Below are positions 8,593-17,732 of a stretch of 64,000 nucleotides of DNA, piece after piece. This DNA is from Flavobacteriaceae bacterium. Lineage in GTDB: Bacteria; Bacteroidota; Bacteroidia; Flavobacteriales; Flavobacteriaceae. Below the pieces are notes generated by a model, which worked only from the letters and a program-made list of their open reading frames with translations, had not been told where the DNA came from and did no database searches. The stretch spans positions 1 through 64,000 of the forward strand of contig CANGTL010000008.1 in NCBI GenBank assembly GCA_947456815.1, written 5' to 3'. Within the stretch, counting starts at the first letter, position 1, and each line of letters begins with the position of its first letter. Position numbers and translations under genes: made by a program.

Positions 8593-10461
8593 TTATTTTT
8601 CCAGTTTTATAAGGTCAAATTTGTTCACATAATTTTTCAACCAAATATGCATCATAAATAATGGCATAATATAAGAAACCATTCGATTGTCGCCTTTCTG
8701 CAGGTTGCTAATTAGTTTTTTGACATTGATATGTTCAAAATAAGGCATTTTAAAAAGTTCGCTATTTGAAAAAGATTCTAATTCATCTTTAAAGGCAGCG
8801 CTTTTGGTAATGTAATCTCCCCAAGGAGTGCTTAGTCCAACTTTTTTGAACGTCAAAATCTCTCGAGGAAGTCGTGATTGCATCGCTGTTTTTAGGATGT
8901 ATTTCCCTTTCTTACCAGTGAATAGCCATTTGTTGTCAAGTGATCCCAAACCAGCCAATAGTCTTTGGTCTAAAAAAGGTTCTCTGCATTCGATAGAAGC
9001 GCCCATCGTGCAACGGTCATTTCGATCTAGCAAAGAACATAAGTAAGTGTGCTGGTCGAAGTACAAAGCCTGACGTCGTAGATCATTTGGATATAATGAT
9101 TTGGCTTCCTCATATATTTTGTGGCGATATTCGTTCTTTGGCATATCCTTCATCCCAAACGTCTTGGCGATATCATTCGGGTAAATATTACAGCCATTGA
9201 AAATAACAAGGTCTTTGCAATCTTTAATTTGCGCGTAGCGGATTAACTTTTCAAAACGTGCTTTTTTGCTAAAAGCATCTAAGTTTCCTAAGACGGCGAT
9301 TGAATGCAAAAGCGTTGGGAATTGTAGTGCTTTATATCTAACATAACCACCCATCAATTCATCCGCGCCTTCGCCAGAAAGCAACACTTTTACTTTCGGT
9401 TTTGCCAATTGAGAAATCCCTAATAAGTGTGGTTCACTCAAATGCATTAATGGTTCATCTTGAAAATAGGTCGACGTAAGTAATTTTGAATACAACTCAT
9501 CGTCTTCCAATTGGATGCTGTTATACCCATAGTTATATTGTTCTGCTAATCTTTTCGCCAAATGCGATTCGTTGTGCTCTTGTTCTTTAAAAGCAATTGT
9601 AAACGCTTGAATGTCCTTGAACTGTTGGGAATGCAATGATGAAAGTACCGAGGATGAATCCAAACCAGCGCTCAAAAGCACGCCAACAGGAACGTCGCTG
9701 ACCATTCGAAGACGAATAGAATCGTCAAAAGTTTCTCTAAACCAATCGACAGGTTTTTTAATAGTTTCGTGGTTTTGGATTTCGTATTTCAAATCCCACC
9801 ATTTTTCTGACTCAATTTTACCACTTTCATGCAAAATAATTGCGTGTCCAGGAAGTACCTTTTTTACATTTTGGAAAAGCGTCTCCTCTCCAGCTACAAA
9901 ACGATTGAAAATATATTCCTCGATTCCGTCTTGTGACATTTTTAAGGGAACACCTGCTGTAAAGAGGGCTTTCTGCTCGGATGCAAAATAAAAAGTTTCA
10001 TTATAGAAAGAGTAGTAAAGCGGTTTTACACCCATTCTATCTCGTACGACGGTAAGTTTTTTCTCTACCATGTCCCAAATGGCAAAAGCAAACATTCCAT
10101 TAAGACGATTCAGCATCTTTAGACCATATAGTTGAAACAATTTCATTAGCACCTCAGTGTCTGAATGAGTTTTGATGTCAAATCCTTTTGATCTTAATTC
10201 TGGATAGAACTCTTTGAAGTTATAAATTTCACCATTGTAAACCATCGCGTATCTTCCGTCTTCAGACAGAAAAGGCTGATGCCCTGCAGCGCTGATATCG
10301 AGAATAGACAATCTTCGATGTCCAAGTCCAATATTCTTATTGACAAAAATACCTTTATCATCTGGCCCTCTGTGCTCCAAAGCATCTCGCATCCTTGTTA
10401 GCAAACGTTCGTCTACTTTTCGTTGTGATTGCAAATGCAAAATTCCGTTAATACCGCACAT
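8593..10461 (-). CDS. asnB: asparagine synthase (glutamine-hydrolysing)
   Basis: This 622-aa class II glutamine amidotransferase has the N-terminal Cys2 nucleophile (MCGINGIL), RGPDDKG (31-37), GHRRLSILD (47-55), YNGEIYN, and in the synthetase half the PP-loop SAGLDSS (264-270) and LLSGEGADELMGGY. It would make Asn from Asp, ATP and Gln. AsnB-type enzymes encoded beside glycosyltransferases, as here, often amidate sugar acids or other polymer parts instead, so the substrate is uncertain. Its ATG overlaps the stop of the glycosyltransferase (TAATG), so translation is probably coupled. Confidence 0.92.
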   Translation of the reverse strand: MCGINGILHLQSQRKVDERLLTRMRDALEHRGPDDKGIFVNKNIGLGHRRLSILDISAAGHQPFLSEDGRYAMVYNGEIYNFKEFYPELRSKGFDIKTHSDTEVLMKLFQLYGLKMLNRLNGMFAFAIWDMVEKKLTVVRDRMGVKPLYYSFYNETFYFASEQKALFTAGVPLKMSQDGIEEYIFNRFVAGEETLFQNVKKVLPGHAIILHESGKIESEKWWDLKYEIQNHETIKKPVDWFRETFDDSIRLRMVSDVPVGVLLSAGLDSSSVLSSLHSQQFKDIQAFTIAFKEQEHNESHLAKRLAEQYNYGYNSIQLEDDELYSKLLTSTYFQDEPLMHLSEPHLLGISQLAKPKVKVLLSGEGADELMGGYVRYKALQFPTLLHSIAVLGNLDAFSKKARFEKLIRYAQIKDCKDLVIFNGCNIYPNDIAKTFGMKDMPKNEYRHKIYEEAKSLYPNDLRRQALYFDQHTYLCSLLDRNDRCTMGASIECREPFLDQRLLAGLGSLDNKWLFTGKKGKYILKTAMQSRLPREILTFKKVGLSTPWGDYITKSAAFKDELESFSNSELFKMPYFEHINVKKLISNLQKGDNRMVSYIMPLFMMHIWLKNYVNKFDLIKLEK

Positions 10462-11540
10462 TAGTTAATTTCTTTAGATTTTGTAATTAACTCGTGGTAA
10501 CGGTCTGCTATAATTTTCATATTCAAGCTGTAATTCGCATTTTCATGCACAAATTTTCTGTTCTTTTCAATGACTTGATTTCTGTATTCTTGATTCTCGT
10601 ATGCCCAAATTATTTCTTTGGCCAGCATTTCTTTGTCATCAACTTTGCTAAGTTGGCCGTTTTCACGATGTGTAATGAGGCATTGATTACCCAAAACGTC
10701 ACTCACAATGGGATAGCATTCGATAGCCATTGCTTCAAATAAGGATGATGATACTCCTTCGGTGGTTGGCATGCTGATATAAAAATTGCATTGATTCATT
10801 AACTCTGGGAGTCTTTCATTTGGTATTCGACCGACAAAAATTACTTTTGAATCAATGTTTAGCGATTTTGCAAGGTTTTTCAATTGAACGAGTTGAGGTC
10901 CATCACCGACAATAGTTAAAGTGAAATCAATGCCTTTTTGCTGAATAATTTCGAAGGCTTTGATAATAGTACTGTGGCGATACTCAGGTAGTAAAGATCG
11001 CGTTACAATTGCTTTAATCGACGGGATTTCCTCGGTATTTGTCCTTTTGAAACGCAATACATCGACTCCTTTTGGAAGCACCATCACTTTGTTCATTTCG
11101 ACATTCGAATTTTTCATAGAGTAGGTCATCGCAATTCCCCAAGCATGTATTAGCGTTGCCTTCTTAAAAGCATAATGTTGAATAAATTTCTTGAATGGAA
11201 TCAATAATGAATTTTCAGGCCATAAATCACTAATTCCTTGTTGCGCGATTGCTGATGGTTTAACGCCACACAATGCGGCAAGGAAACCATAACTTGTCGT
11301 GCGTTCCGCTATAATCATATCTGGTTTGTAGGTTTGGACAAGTTTATTGATATTGAAGATGGCGCCGCAATATTCTATAAGTCTCGAGGTACGGTTAAAA
11401 AAACCACTACTTGGTGTTTTTAGCTCCCACGTGACAATTTCAAAATCACCGAATTCTCGAAGCCCATTTATCCAAGTGATGGCATCGGCTCGATAAGTTT
11501 CTCCTAGAAAGAGTATTTTTCTTTTTGGATTTGTATTCAT
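10461..11540 (-). CDS. glycosyltransferase family 4 protein
   Basis: A 359-aa GT-B glycosyltransferase. The C-terminal donor domain shows VTRSLLPEYRHSTIIKAFEI, LTIVGDGPQ, VIFVGRIPNERLPELM and the EX7E-type EGVSSSLFEAMAIECYPIV. The acceptor domain starts with ILFLGETYRADA. Donor and acceptor sugars cannot be read from sequence. It is joined to both neighbours by 1-base TAATG overlaps (DUF2461 upstream, asnB downstream). The pairing with asnB suggests a small surface-glycan module distinct from the large locus at 29-57 kb. Confidence 0.88.
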   Translation of the reverse strand: MNTNPKRKILFLGETYRADAITWINGLREFGDFEIVTWELKTPSSGFFNRTSRLIEYCGAIFNINKLVQTYKPDMIIAERTTSYGFLAALCGVKPSAIAQQGISDLWPENSLLIPFKKFIQHYAFKKATLIHAWGIAMTYSMKNSNVEMNKVMVLPKGVDVLRFKRTNTEEIPSIKAIVTRSLLPEYRHSTIIKAFEIIQQKGIDFTLTIVGDGPQLVQLKNLAKSLNIDSKVIFVGRIPNERLPELMNQCNFYISMPTTEGVSSSLFEAMAIECYPIVSDVLGNQCLITHRENGQLSKVDDKEMLAKEIIWAYENQEYRNQVIEKNRKFVHENANYSLNMKIIADRYHELITKSKEIN

Positions 11541-12214
11541 TAATCTTCTGATGTTAAAGCGCGATTAATAAATTCATTTAGAGGTTTTAATGCTAATAAT
11601 TTCTGACTGATGGTAGAGGCAAAATCGCTTTTCGTCAAATCGGAGTTGCTAATTTTTTGAGTGGCGGTGTAGCTTTTTAGTTTAAGATATTCAATAGCAG
11701 GATGGTCTTTTTCGTATCCTTTGGGTGGATTCTTAAGCGTTGAATTTTCGTCGCGATTTAGTGTCCCGAAGGAAGACTTAAAAGAATTTTCATTCAAGAT
11801 TGATTGTAAATCTTCGTAAAAAAAATTTATTTCTTTTCTAATTTTCTTTAGTTGTTCAGGCATTGGACAGTACAATCCGCCACCTATAAAAGACGCGTCT
11901 TTCTCAATATGAATATAATATCCAGGAGCCTCACCAGACAAAGAACCGGAGCGCAACCAAATTCCCATATGCGTTTTATATGGCGATTTATCTTTTGAAA
12001 AACGAATATCTCGGTTAATTCTGAAGGTACAGTTTTTTACTTCTAACATTTCCAAAGACGCATCTTTTGGCTTCATAACTTCAAGTAAATCGGCAATGAG
12101 CTGATGATACTCTTTTTTATAATCTTCGTACCTTTTCTTGTTGGATAAAAACCATTCTCGGTTATTATTTGCTTTAAGATCTTCCAGGAAAAGTAAAGTT
12201 TCTTTAGACAGCAT
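11540..12214 (-). CDS. DUF2461 family protein
   Basis: This 224-aa protein matches the DUF2461/TIGR02453 family: LLFLEDLKANNNREWFLSNKKRYE at the start, NCTFRINRDIRFSKDKSPYKTHMG, and GYYIHIEKDASFIGGGLYCP. The family is widespread in Bacteroidota and lacks an established biochemical function. There is no signal peptide or membrane segment. It is translationally coupled to the following glycosyltransferase through a TAATG overlap and begins 6 bases after the rhodanese-thioredoxin gene. Confidence 0.88.
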   Translation of the reverse strand: MLSKETLLFLEDLKANNNREWFLSNKKRYEDYKKEYHQLIADLLEVMKPKDASLEMLEVKNCTFRINRDIRFSKDKSPYKTHMGIWLRSGSLSGEAPGYYIHIEKDASFIGGGLYCPMPEQLKKIRKEINFFYEDLQSILNENSFKSSFGTLNRDENSTLKNPPKGYEKDHPAIEYLKLKSYTATQKISNSDLTKSDFASTISQKLLALKPLNEFINRALTSED

Positions 12215-12220
12215 TTTAGG

Positions 12221-12919
12221 TTATTGTAATTGTTTTTTTAGGTCTTCTTCGCTTATAAATCCGATATGCTTCCACTTTAGTTCAGCATTTTCGTATATTA
12301 GAATAACAGGAAGTCCATCGAGTTTCAAATCAGAAATAATAGTCTTGTTTTCGTCAGCATTCAGGCGCACAATCGCAATTTGATCTTTCAATTCAGATTG
12401 CATTTTCGTAATATATGGCTTCATTTTTTTGCAGGGTTCACACCAGTCCGCGTAAAAATTGATCATTATTTTTGGCTTTGATTTTAGCAATTTTGCGTAT
12501 TCTTGTGAGCAGATTCCGATAATTTTCTCACTGGGTTTTGATAATCCAGCAGCATTCCATTTCATGATACCACCTTGTAAATCATATACTTTAGAAAACC
12601 CCATTTCGACTAATTTGTCCGATGCTTTTTTGCTTCTGCCGCCTACCATACAATAAACAAATACGGGTTGTTTTTTGTCTAGTTTGGAAGCTTTGGCTTC
12701 GAAGTCATTTCCGTTCCAGTTGATATTTTGCGCATTATCGATATGTTGACTTGTATATTCTTCGGGTGTCCGTACATCAATGATCTGAGCATTAGATTTT
12801 GCTTTGATTTTATCGGCAAAGGATGCAGCAGTAATATTTTCGTAGGCGTCACTTTGTTGCCCATTGCAAGACACAATCAAAAAGCTAAACAAGACTATGA
12901 GCAAGTTTCTATAATTCAT
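12221..12919 (-). CDS. lipoprotein with rhodanese and thioredoxin domains
   Basis: A 232-aa fusion. A lipoprotein signal (LLIVLFSFLIVSC, lipidated Cys18) precedes a rhodanese domain (about 25-125) with active-site loop CMVGGRS (Cys90), then a thioredoxin domain (about 132-232) with FYADWCEPCKKMKP (Cys160/Cys163) and the cis-Pro at 204 (DGLPVI). It should sit on the periplasmic side and could pass sulfane sulfur or electrons between its two redox Cys sites. The substrate is unknown. It is the first gene of the run leading to DUF2461, glycosyltransferase and asnB. Confidence 0.9.
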   Translation of the reverse strand: MNYRNLLIVLFSFLIVSCNGQQSDAYENITAASFADKIKAKSNAQIIDVRTPEEYTSQHIDNAQNINWNGNDFEAKASKLDKKQPVFVYCMVGGRSKKASDKLVEMGFSKVYDLQGGIMKWNAAGLSKPSEKIIGICSQEYAKLLKSKPKIMINFYADWCEPCKKMKPYITKMQSELKDQIAIVRLNADENKTIISDLKLDGLPVILIYENAELKWKHIGFISEEDLKKQLQ

Positions 12920-12940
12920 GTGGTATTTTAATTAAGGCTA

Positions 12941-12948
12941 CAAAATTA
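12941..12948 (-). promoter_or_regulatory. candidate -7 box for the rhodanese-thioredoxin operon
   Basis: CAAAATTA on the plus strand reads TAATTTTG on the minus strand, an exact TAnnTTTG match about 22 bases before the ATG at 12919. No clear TTG lies at the -33 distance. Confidence 0.35.
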
Positions 12949-12985
12949 GGTAAATAATCATTCTTAGAATAGCTATTGTACTAAA

Positions 12986-14065
12986 TTAAAGGTTAAATAT
13001 TTTATAAGTTTGATGGGTAAGTTTTACGATTTTTTCTGTTCTGTCGCTGTGTGTGTCAGAAATAAATAATTGCCCAAATTCATCTTTATTGACCATCGCA
13101 ACAATTTTGCTCACTCGAGTTTCGTCCAATTTATCAAAAATATCATCAAAGAGAATAATGGGTTTTTGTTTACATTGTTTTTTGATGAATTCGAACTGGG
13201 CTAATTTAAGCGCAATCAAGAAAGATTTCTGTTGCCCTTGAGAACCGAATTTTTTGATAGGATGACCTTCAATTTCGAATGATAAATCATCTTTGTGAAT
13301 GCCCGCAGAAGTATAATTTAGTAAGCGATCTTTTGCAATATTTTCGGATAAAAGTAAAAACAGGTCTTTTTCGTATAATTGACTTTCATAAATCAACTGT
13401 ACTTTTTCTTCTCCTCCAGCAATGTCTGCATGATGTTTTTCGAAAATGGGAATAAACTCGTTTATGAATTGCTTTCTCTTTTCGAAAATAACATGTCCAA
13501 GATGATGCAATTGTTCGTTGTAAATTGACAGAGTTTCATTTTCAAAGACATGGTTAAGCGAGAAGTACTTCAGTAATGCATTCCTTTGTTGAAGGATCTT
13601 CTGATATTGAATCAACTGTTGCAAGTACGGGGCGTCTGACTGCGCAATAACACTGTCGATAAATCTACGACGATTTTCGCTTCCCTCTACAATCAAGTCG
13701 CGGTCTGCGGGGGAAATGATTACAAGTGGAATTAGTCCAATATGATCAGAAAATTTCTCATATAACTTTCCGTTGCGCTTGAGGATTTTTTTCTGATTTT
13801 TCTTCAAACTACAGACAATTTGTTCTGTCCGGTCTTTAATGATGAATTCGCCATCGATGACAAAAAAGTCCTCTCCGTGTTTAATGTTCTGCACTGCTAA
13901 TGGGTTAAAGTAACTTTTACCATATGACAGTTGATAAATGGCATCCAATACGTTGGTTTTTCCGATGCCATTCTTTCCTACAAAGCAGTTAATCTTTGCG
14001 TCGAATTCGAACGAAGCTTCGGAGAAATTCTTGTAATTGAATAACGAAATAGATTTTAAATGCAT
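12986..14065 (-). CDS. recF: DNA replication and repair protein RecF
   Basis: An SMC-like ATPase of 359 aa that loads RecA at gaps. The Walker A motif GKNGIGKTN (30-38) follows [14 protein letters not shown]. The signature region [17 protein letters not shown] (ABC signature-like) and Walker [15 protein letters not shown] are present near the C-terminus. Length and motif order are normal. It is apparently monocistronic. No dnaA, dnaN or gyrB is adjacent, so this is not the classical origin cluster. Confidence 0.96.
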   Translation of the reverse strand: MHLKSISLFNYKNFSEASFEFDAKINCFVGKNGIGKTNVLDAIYQLSYGKSYFNPLAVQNIKHGEDFFVIDGEFIIKDRTEQIVCSLKKNQKKILKRNGKLYEKFSDHIGLIPLVIISPADRDLIVEGSENRRRFIDSVIAQSDAPYLQQLIQYQKILQQRNALLKYFSLNHVFENETLSIYNEQLHHLGHVIFEKRKQFINEFIPIFEKHHADIAGGEEKVQLIYESQLYEKDLFLLLSENIAKDRLLNYTSAGIHKDDLSFEIEGHPIKKFGSQGQQKSFLIALKLAQFEFIKKQCKQKPIILFDDIFDKLDETRVSKIVAMVNKDEFGQLFISDTHSDRTEKIVKLTHQTYKIFNL

Positions 14066-14255
14066 GAGTTAACTAGCTGAATAGCCCGTAATTATTTTAA
14101 AGCAATTTTGTATTCTTAAGCGGTTGCAAATTATTGAAAAAATACTTTCAAATAAGGGCTTTCTATATATTTTAATCCAATTTTTGTTCATGGACTGATG
14201 GTTCATTGTTTAATTCATGATTTTAATTAAAAAAATCGATATTAAATCATTTTTT

Positions 14256-14288
14256 TTTGCGTGTGTTTCAATAAAAATTTTATTTTTG
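14256..14288 (+). promoter_or_regulatory. promoter for the TPR protein gene
   Basis: TTTG at 14256-14259 (-33) and TATTTTTG at 14281-14288 (-7, an exact TAnnTTTG) are separated by 21 bases, within the 17-23 range reported for Flavobacterium promoters. Transcription would begin near 14295, about 15 bases before the ATG at 14310. Confidence 0.55.
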
Positions 14289-14309
14289 CGGCTCACTAAT
14301 TTAAAATAG

Positions 14310-15092
14310 ATGGCAACATATAATAAAAGAGGTTATAAAGCTCCGAAAGAAAAAGAAGAAAAGGACTCAGCTTATTTAGAAGATGTAAAAGTAGATGAAA
14401 AAGACAGTACTACTGCAGGAGTATTTAATTCTTTAGATCAGACTGCTTCTAAAACGGAAGACTGGGTTGCTAAAAATCAAAAATATATTTTTGGAGTAGT
14501 AGCAGCTATTGCGTTGGTTACAGTGGGTTATTTGTTATACCAAAAGTTTATCGTTCAACCTAAAGAAGATGAGGCTGCAACTGAAATATTTGAAGCACAA
14601 CAAAATTTCCAAAAAGCTGTTGACGCAACTACAAACGCAGATTCATTATTTAACTTATGCCTAAAAGGAACAAAAGGAAGTCTTGGGTTTGTTGAGATTG
14701 CCGATAAATTTTCAGGTACTTCCGCAGGAAACTTAGCCAATTATTACGCTGGTATTTCCTATTTAAATACAGGAAAGTATACAGAAGCTATTGCGTCCTT
14801 AGAAAAATTCAAGTCGGAAGATATGATTCTAAGCGTTTTGGCAGTGGGTGCTGTTGGAGATGCTTACGCTCAGAAAAAGCAACCGAATGAAGCGTTGGAA
14901 AGATACATCAAAGCTTCGGAAATGAATAAAAACGACATGACTACACCTCGTTTCTTATTGAAGGCTGGGCAAACTGCTTTAGCTTTAGGTAAAAAAGCAG
15001 ATGCACTTAAGTATTTCACAGAGATTAAAGAAAAGTACGAAAGTTCTCCTGAAGGATCTACAATAGATGCTTTGATTGGTTTGGCACAATAA
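14310..15092 (+). CDS. TPR-containing membrane-anchored protein
   Basis: A 260-aa protein with a charged cytoplasmic N-terminus (1-55), one membrane segment (YIFGVVAAIALVTVGYLLYQ, about 59-78) and a C-terminal tetratricopeptide region: GNLANYYAGISYLNTGKYTEAIASLEKF, VGDAYAQKKQPNEALERYIKASE, PRFLLKAGQTALALGKKADALKYF. The layout resembles YfgM-type tethered TPR proteins, which assist secreted proteins at the inner membrane. That role is inferred from topology only. It lies upstream of ribH on the same strand. Confidence 0.82.
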   Translation: MATYNKRGYKAPKEKEEKDSAYLEDVKVDEKDSTTAGVFNSLDQTASKTEDWVAKNQKYIFGVVAAIALVTVGYLLYQKFIVQPKEDEAATEIFEAQQNFQKAVDATTNADSLFNLCLKGTKGSLGFVEIADKFSGTSAGNLANYYAGISYLNTGKYTEAIASLEKFKSEDMILSVLAVGAVGDAYAQKKQPNEALERYIKASEMNKNDMTTPRFLLKAGQTALALGKKADALKYFTEIKEKYESSPEGSTIDALIGLAQ

Positions 15093-15117
15093 ATTTATTT
15101 TTAGGGGTCAAGATTCG

Positions 15118-15156
15118 GTTTTAAATCCAAAATCCTAAATCATAAATCCTAAATTA
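15118..15156. repeat. short AT-rich direct repeats before ribH
   Basis: The words AAATCCAAAATCCTAAATCAT and AAATCCTAAATT are near-copies in tandem directly before the ribH ATG. A similar GATTTACGATATTAGATTTATGA string occurs at 7507-7529. They look like Flavobacterium filler repeats. I see no obvious regulatory meaning. Confidence 0.45.
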
Positions 15157-15158
15157 AG

Positions 15159-15731
15159 ATGGCTACCGCAAATAAAAATTTATCAAATTACAATAAAGAT
15201 ACAATCCCAAGCGCGAAAGATTTTCGGTTTGGGATTGTTGTTTCAGAATGGAATGATCACATTACCAATGGTCTGTATGATGGAGCAGAAAGTGCTTTGC
15301 TAGATTGTGGAGCCTTGCCTCAAAATATTGTTCGTTGGAACGTTCCCGGAAGTTTTGAACTTGTCTATGGTTCAAAGAAGATGATTGAAACGCAGAATGT
15401 CGATGTAGTAATAACAATCGGTTGCGTTATTAAAGGAGAGACGATGCATTTTGAATTTGTTTGTGAAGGCGTAACACAAGGTATAAAGGACTTAAATGTA
15501 TTGTCAGATGTGGCGGTTATTTTTTGTGTTTTAACAGATAATACCGAGCAACAGTCTATTGATAGAAGCGGAGGAATTCATGGAAACAAAGGTACAGAAG
15601 CAGCTATTGCGGCTATAAAGATGGCGTATCTTAGACAACAATCAAAGATAAGTTCTAAACACAACAATCTGCAAGAGTTGACGAGTGGTCAGCGTCAAAT
15701 TGATGACCAACCGCGCAAACTTAAAGAATAG
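15159..15731 (+). CDS. ribH: 6,7-dimethyl-8-ribityllumazine synthase
   Basis: Penultimate riboflavin enzyme, joining the ribityl-uracil intermediate with 3,4-dihydroxybutanone phosphate. Motifs: VVSEWNDHIT (27-36), NVPGSFELVYG (61-71), GCVIKGETMHFEFVCEGVTQGI (88-109, with H97 as catalytic base) and DRSGGIHGNKGTEAAIAAIKM (135-155, with R136). The core ends near residue 160 (AYLRQ). The protein continues with about 30 polar residues (QSKISSKHNN...QPRKLKE), longer than the family's usual length of about 155-165. A good terminator follows. Confidence 0.95.
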   Translation: MATANKNLSNYNKDTIPSAKDFRFGIVVSEWNDHITNGLYDGAESALLDCGALPQNIVRWNVPGSFELVYGSKKMIETQNVDVVITIGCVIKGETMHFEFVCEGVTQGIKDLNVLSDVAVIFCVLTDNTEQQSIDRSGGIHGNKGTEAAIAAIKMAYLRQQSKISSKHNNLQELTSGQRQIDDQPRKLKE

Positions 15732-15754
15732 TTTTGTTTGCAAATCAATATTAG

Positions 15755-15783
15755 AACCTACTGAATTCAAGTAGGTTTTTTCT
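15755..15783 (+). terminator. rho-independent terminator after ribH
   Basis: AACCTACT (15755-15762) and AGTAGGTT (15770-15777) form an 8-bp stem with a GAATTCA loop, followed by TTTTTCTTTTT. Confidence 0.85.
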
Positions 15784-15796
15784 TTTTATGCTTTTC

Positions 15797-15832
15797 TTGG
15801 CTGTCAAAGCTAGAAGAATTTCGTTAAATTTG
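15797..15832 (+). promoter_or_regulatory. candidate promoter of the mutL operon
   Basis: TAAATTTG at 15825-15832 is an exact TAnnTTTG -7 box 37 bases before the mutL ATG. The nearest TTG (15797-15799) is 25 bases upstream, slightly longer than the usual spacing. Confidence 0.4.
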
Positions 15833-15869
15833 TCCACTTGGGCATAGTTTCCAATTTTAAAAAATAGTA

Positions 15870-17732
15870 ATGTCGAGTATCATTCAACTCCTTCCTGATC
15901 ACGTTGCCAACCAAATTGCCGCTGGTGAAGTGGTGCAACGTCCCGCTTCGGTAGTCAAAGAATTACTCGAAAATGCAGTGGATGCGGGAGCAACCGATAT
16001 CAAATTGATCGTTAAAGATGCGGGTAAATCACTTATTCAAGTCATTGATAACGGAAAAGGGATGAGCGTCACCGATGCTAGACTTTGTTTTGAACGCCAC
16101 GCTACTTCTAAAATACGAAAAGCAGAAGACTTATTTCAACTGCACACCAAAGGTTTTCGTGGCGAGGCTTTAGCGTCGATTGCTGCGATTGCTCATGTTG
16201 AACTGAAAACCAAACAAGAGCTTGAGGAATTGGGAACTCTTATTGTTATCGAAGGCAGTAAAGTAGTTTCTCAAGATGTAACTGTGACTCCAAATGGAAC
16301 TTCATTTTCGGTTAAGAATTTGTTTTTTAATATTCCAGCAAGACGCAACTTTCTTAAGTCTGAGGTGATTGAACTTCGACACATTATGGATGAATTTCAA
16401 CGCGTCGCTCTTGCTCATCCAAATATTTATTTTTCTTTTTATCACAACGGAAATGAAGTTTTTGTGCTGCCAGCGACCAACTTGAGACAACGCATTGTGT
16501 CACTCTTTGCTGGAAAAACCAATGAGAAATTAGTTCCCGCTTCGGAGGAAACAGATATTCTAAGAATCAGTGGCTTTGTTGGTAAACCAGAATTTGCAAA
16601 GAAAAACCGTGGCGAGCAGTTCTTTTTTGTCAATGACCGGTATATCAAAAGCGGATATTTGCACCATGCCATCATGAATGCCTATGAGGGTTTACTCCGT
16701 GAAGGTACGCAACCCAGTTATTTTTTGTATTTGACAGTGCCAACAAATACGATTGACATCAATATTCACCCAACAAAAACCGAAATCAAATTTGATGATG
16801 AGCAAGCATTGTACGCAATCTTGCGAGCAACAGTGAAACATAGCTTGGGGCAATTTAACGTAGCTCCAGTACTCGATTTTAATCGGGATTCCAATTTAGA
16901 CACACCATACCATTATAAAAATGCGGAGGCATCCTATCCGACGATTCAAGTAGACGGTAACTACAACCCTTTTTCCGAAGATTCTATAAGGCAAAAGAAA
17001 GATAGTTTGAAAAGTCTCAATCATCACAAAAGTACTCCAACTTCATGGGAAAGTTTATATGTTGGCCTCAAGGATGATATGGGTAGTTTGGTTGAAATAG
17101 GAGGGATGAACTTTGAAAATGACGAGGCAACTTCTGGTTTGTTTGATGATGGAGAAGCAGCGACAGACGTCAAAAAGACCTACCAGATTCAAAAGAAATA
17201 TATTGTAAATCCGATTAAATCTGGGATGATCATTGTAGATCAACAGCGTGCGCACCAAAGAATATTATACGAGGAGTTACTGAGAAACATGACGGTCGAG
17301 CATGCAACGAGTCAACAGTTGTTGTTTCCACTGCACCTTTACTTTTCAAAGAATGAAATTCACTTAATTACAGAGTTGCAATTATCGCTCACAAATACAG
17401 GTTTTCAATTCGAACCTAACCAAGATGATCACATCGTAATTACTGGATTACCATCGGGTGTTTCAGATTCTCAAGTCAATTTGATTTTCGAGCAGCTGTT
17501 AGGAGATTTGCACGATGGAATTCCAAGCAATAGTTTTAGTCAAAATGACACCATCGCCAAGTCGATGGCAAAGAGTTTGGCCATAAAAAGTGGAACTTCA
17601 TTAACTGAAAAAGAACAAGAAAACATCGTCAACGGATTGTTTGCCTGTAAAGAACCCAACGTTTCTCCTTTTCAAAAACCAACTTTCATCACGATGAGTG
17701 TGGAAGATTTAGATAAAAAATTCACCCTATGA
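15870..17732 (+). CDS. mutL: DNA mismatch repair protein MutL, endonuclease motifs degenerate
   Basis: A 620-aa mismatch-repair ATPase. The GHKL ATPase domain is intact: IAAGEVVQRPASVVKELLEN (16-35, catalytic Glu31), DNGKGM (60-65) and TKGFRGEALASI (93-104). The C-terminal dimerisation domain keeps the fold but departs from the nickase motifs. The DQHAxxE segment reads DQQRAHQ (457-463), and the C-terminal CPHGRP reads SPFQKP (599-604). The metal-binding His, Glu and Cys are therefore missing, and it is probably not an endonuclease. Its stop overlaps the ATG of the first rhomboid gene (ATGATG region), so these genes are co-transcribed. Confidence 0.95.
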   Translation: MSSIIQLLPDHVANQIAAGEVVQRPASVVKELLENAVDAGATDIKLIVKDAGKSLIQVIDNGKGMSVTDARLCFERHATSKIRKAEDLFQLHTKGFRGEALASIAAIAHVELKTKQELEELGTLIVIEGSKVVSQDVTVTPNGTSFSVKNLFFNIPARRNFLKSEVIELRHIMDEFQRVALAHPNIYFSFYHNGNEVFVLPATNLRQRIVSLFAGKTNEKLVPASEETDILRISGFVGKPEFAKKNRGEQFFFVNDRYIKSGYLHHAIMNAYEGLLREGTQPSYFLYLTVPTNTIDINIHPTKTEIKFDDEQALYAILRATVKHSLGQFNVAPVLDFNRDSNLDTPYHYKNAEASYPTIQVDGNYNPFSEDSIRQKKDSLKSLNHHKSTPTSWESLYVGLKDDMGSLVEIGGMNFENDEATSGLFDDGEAATDVKKTYQIQKKYIVNPIKSGMIIVDQQRAHQRILYEELLRNMTVEHATSQQLLFPLHLYFSKNEIHLITELQLSLTNTGFQFEPNQDDHIVITGLPSGVSDSQVNLIFEQLLGDLHDGIPSNSFSQNDTIAKSMAKSLAIKSGTSLTEKEQENIVNGLFACKEPNVSPFQKPTFITMSVEDLDKKFTL

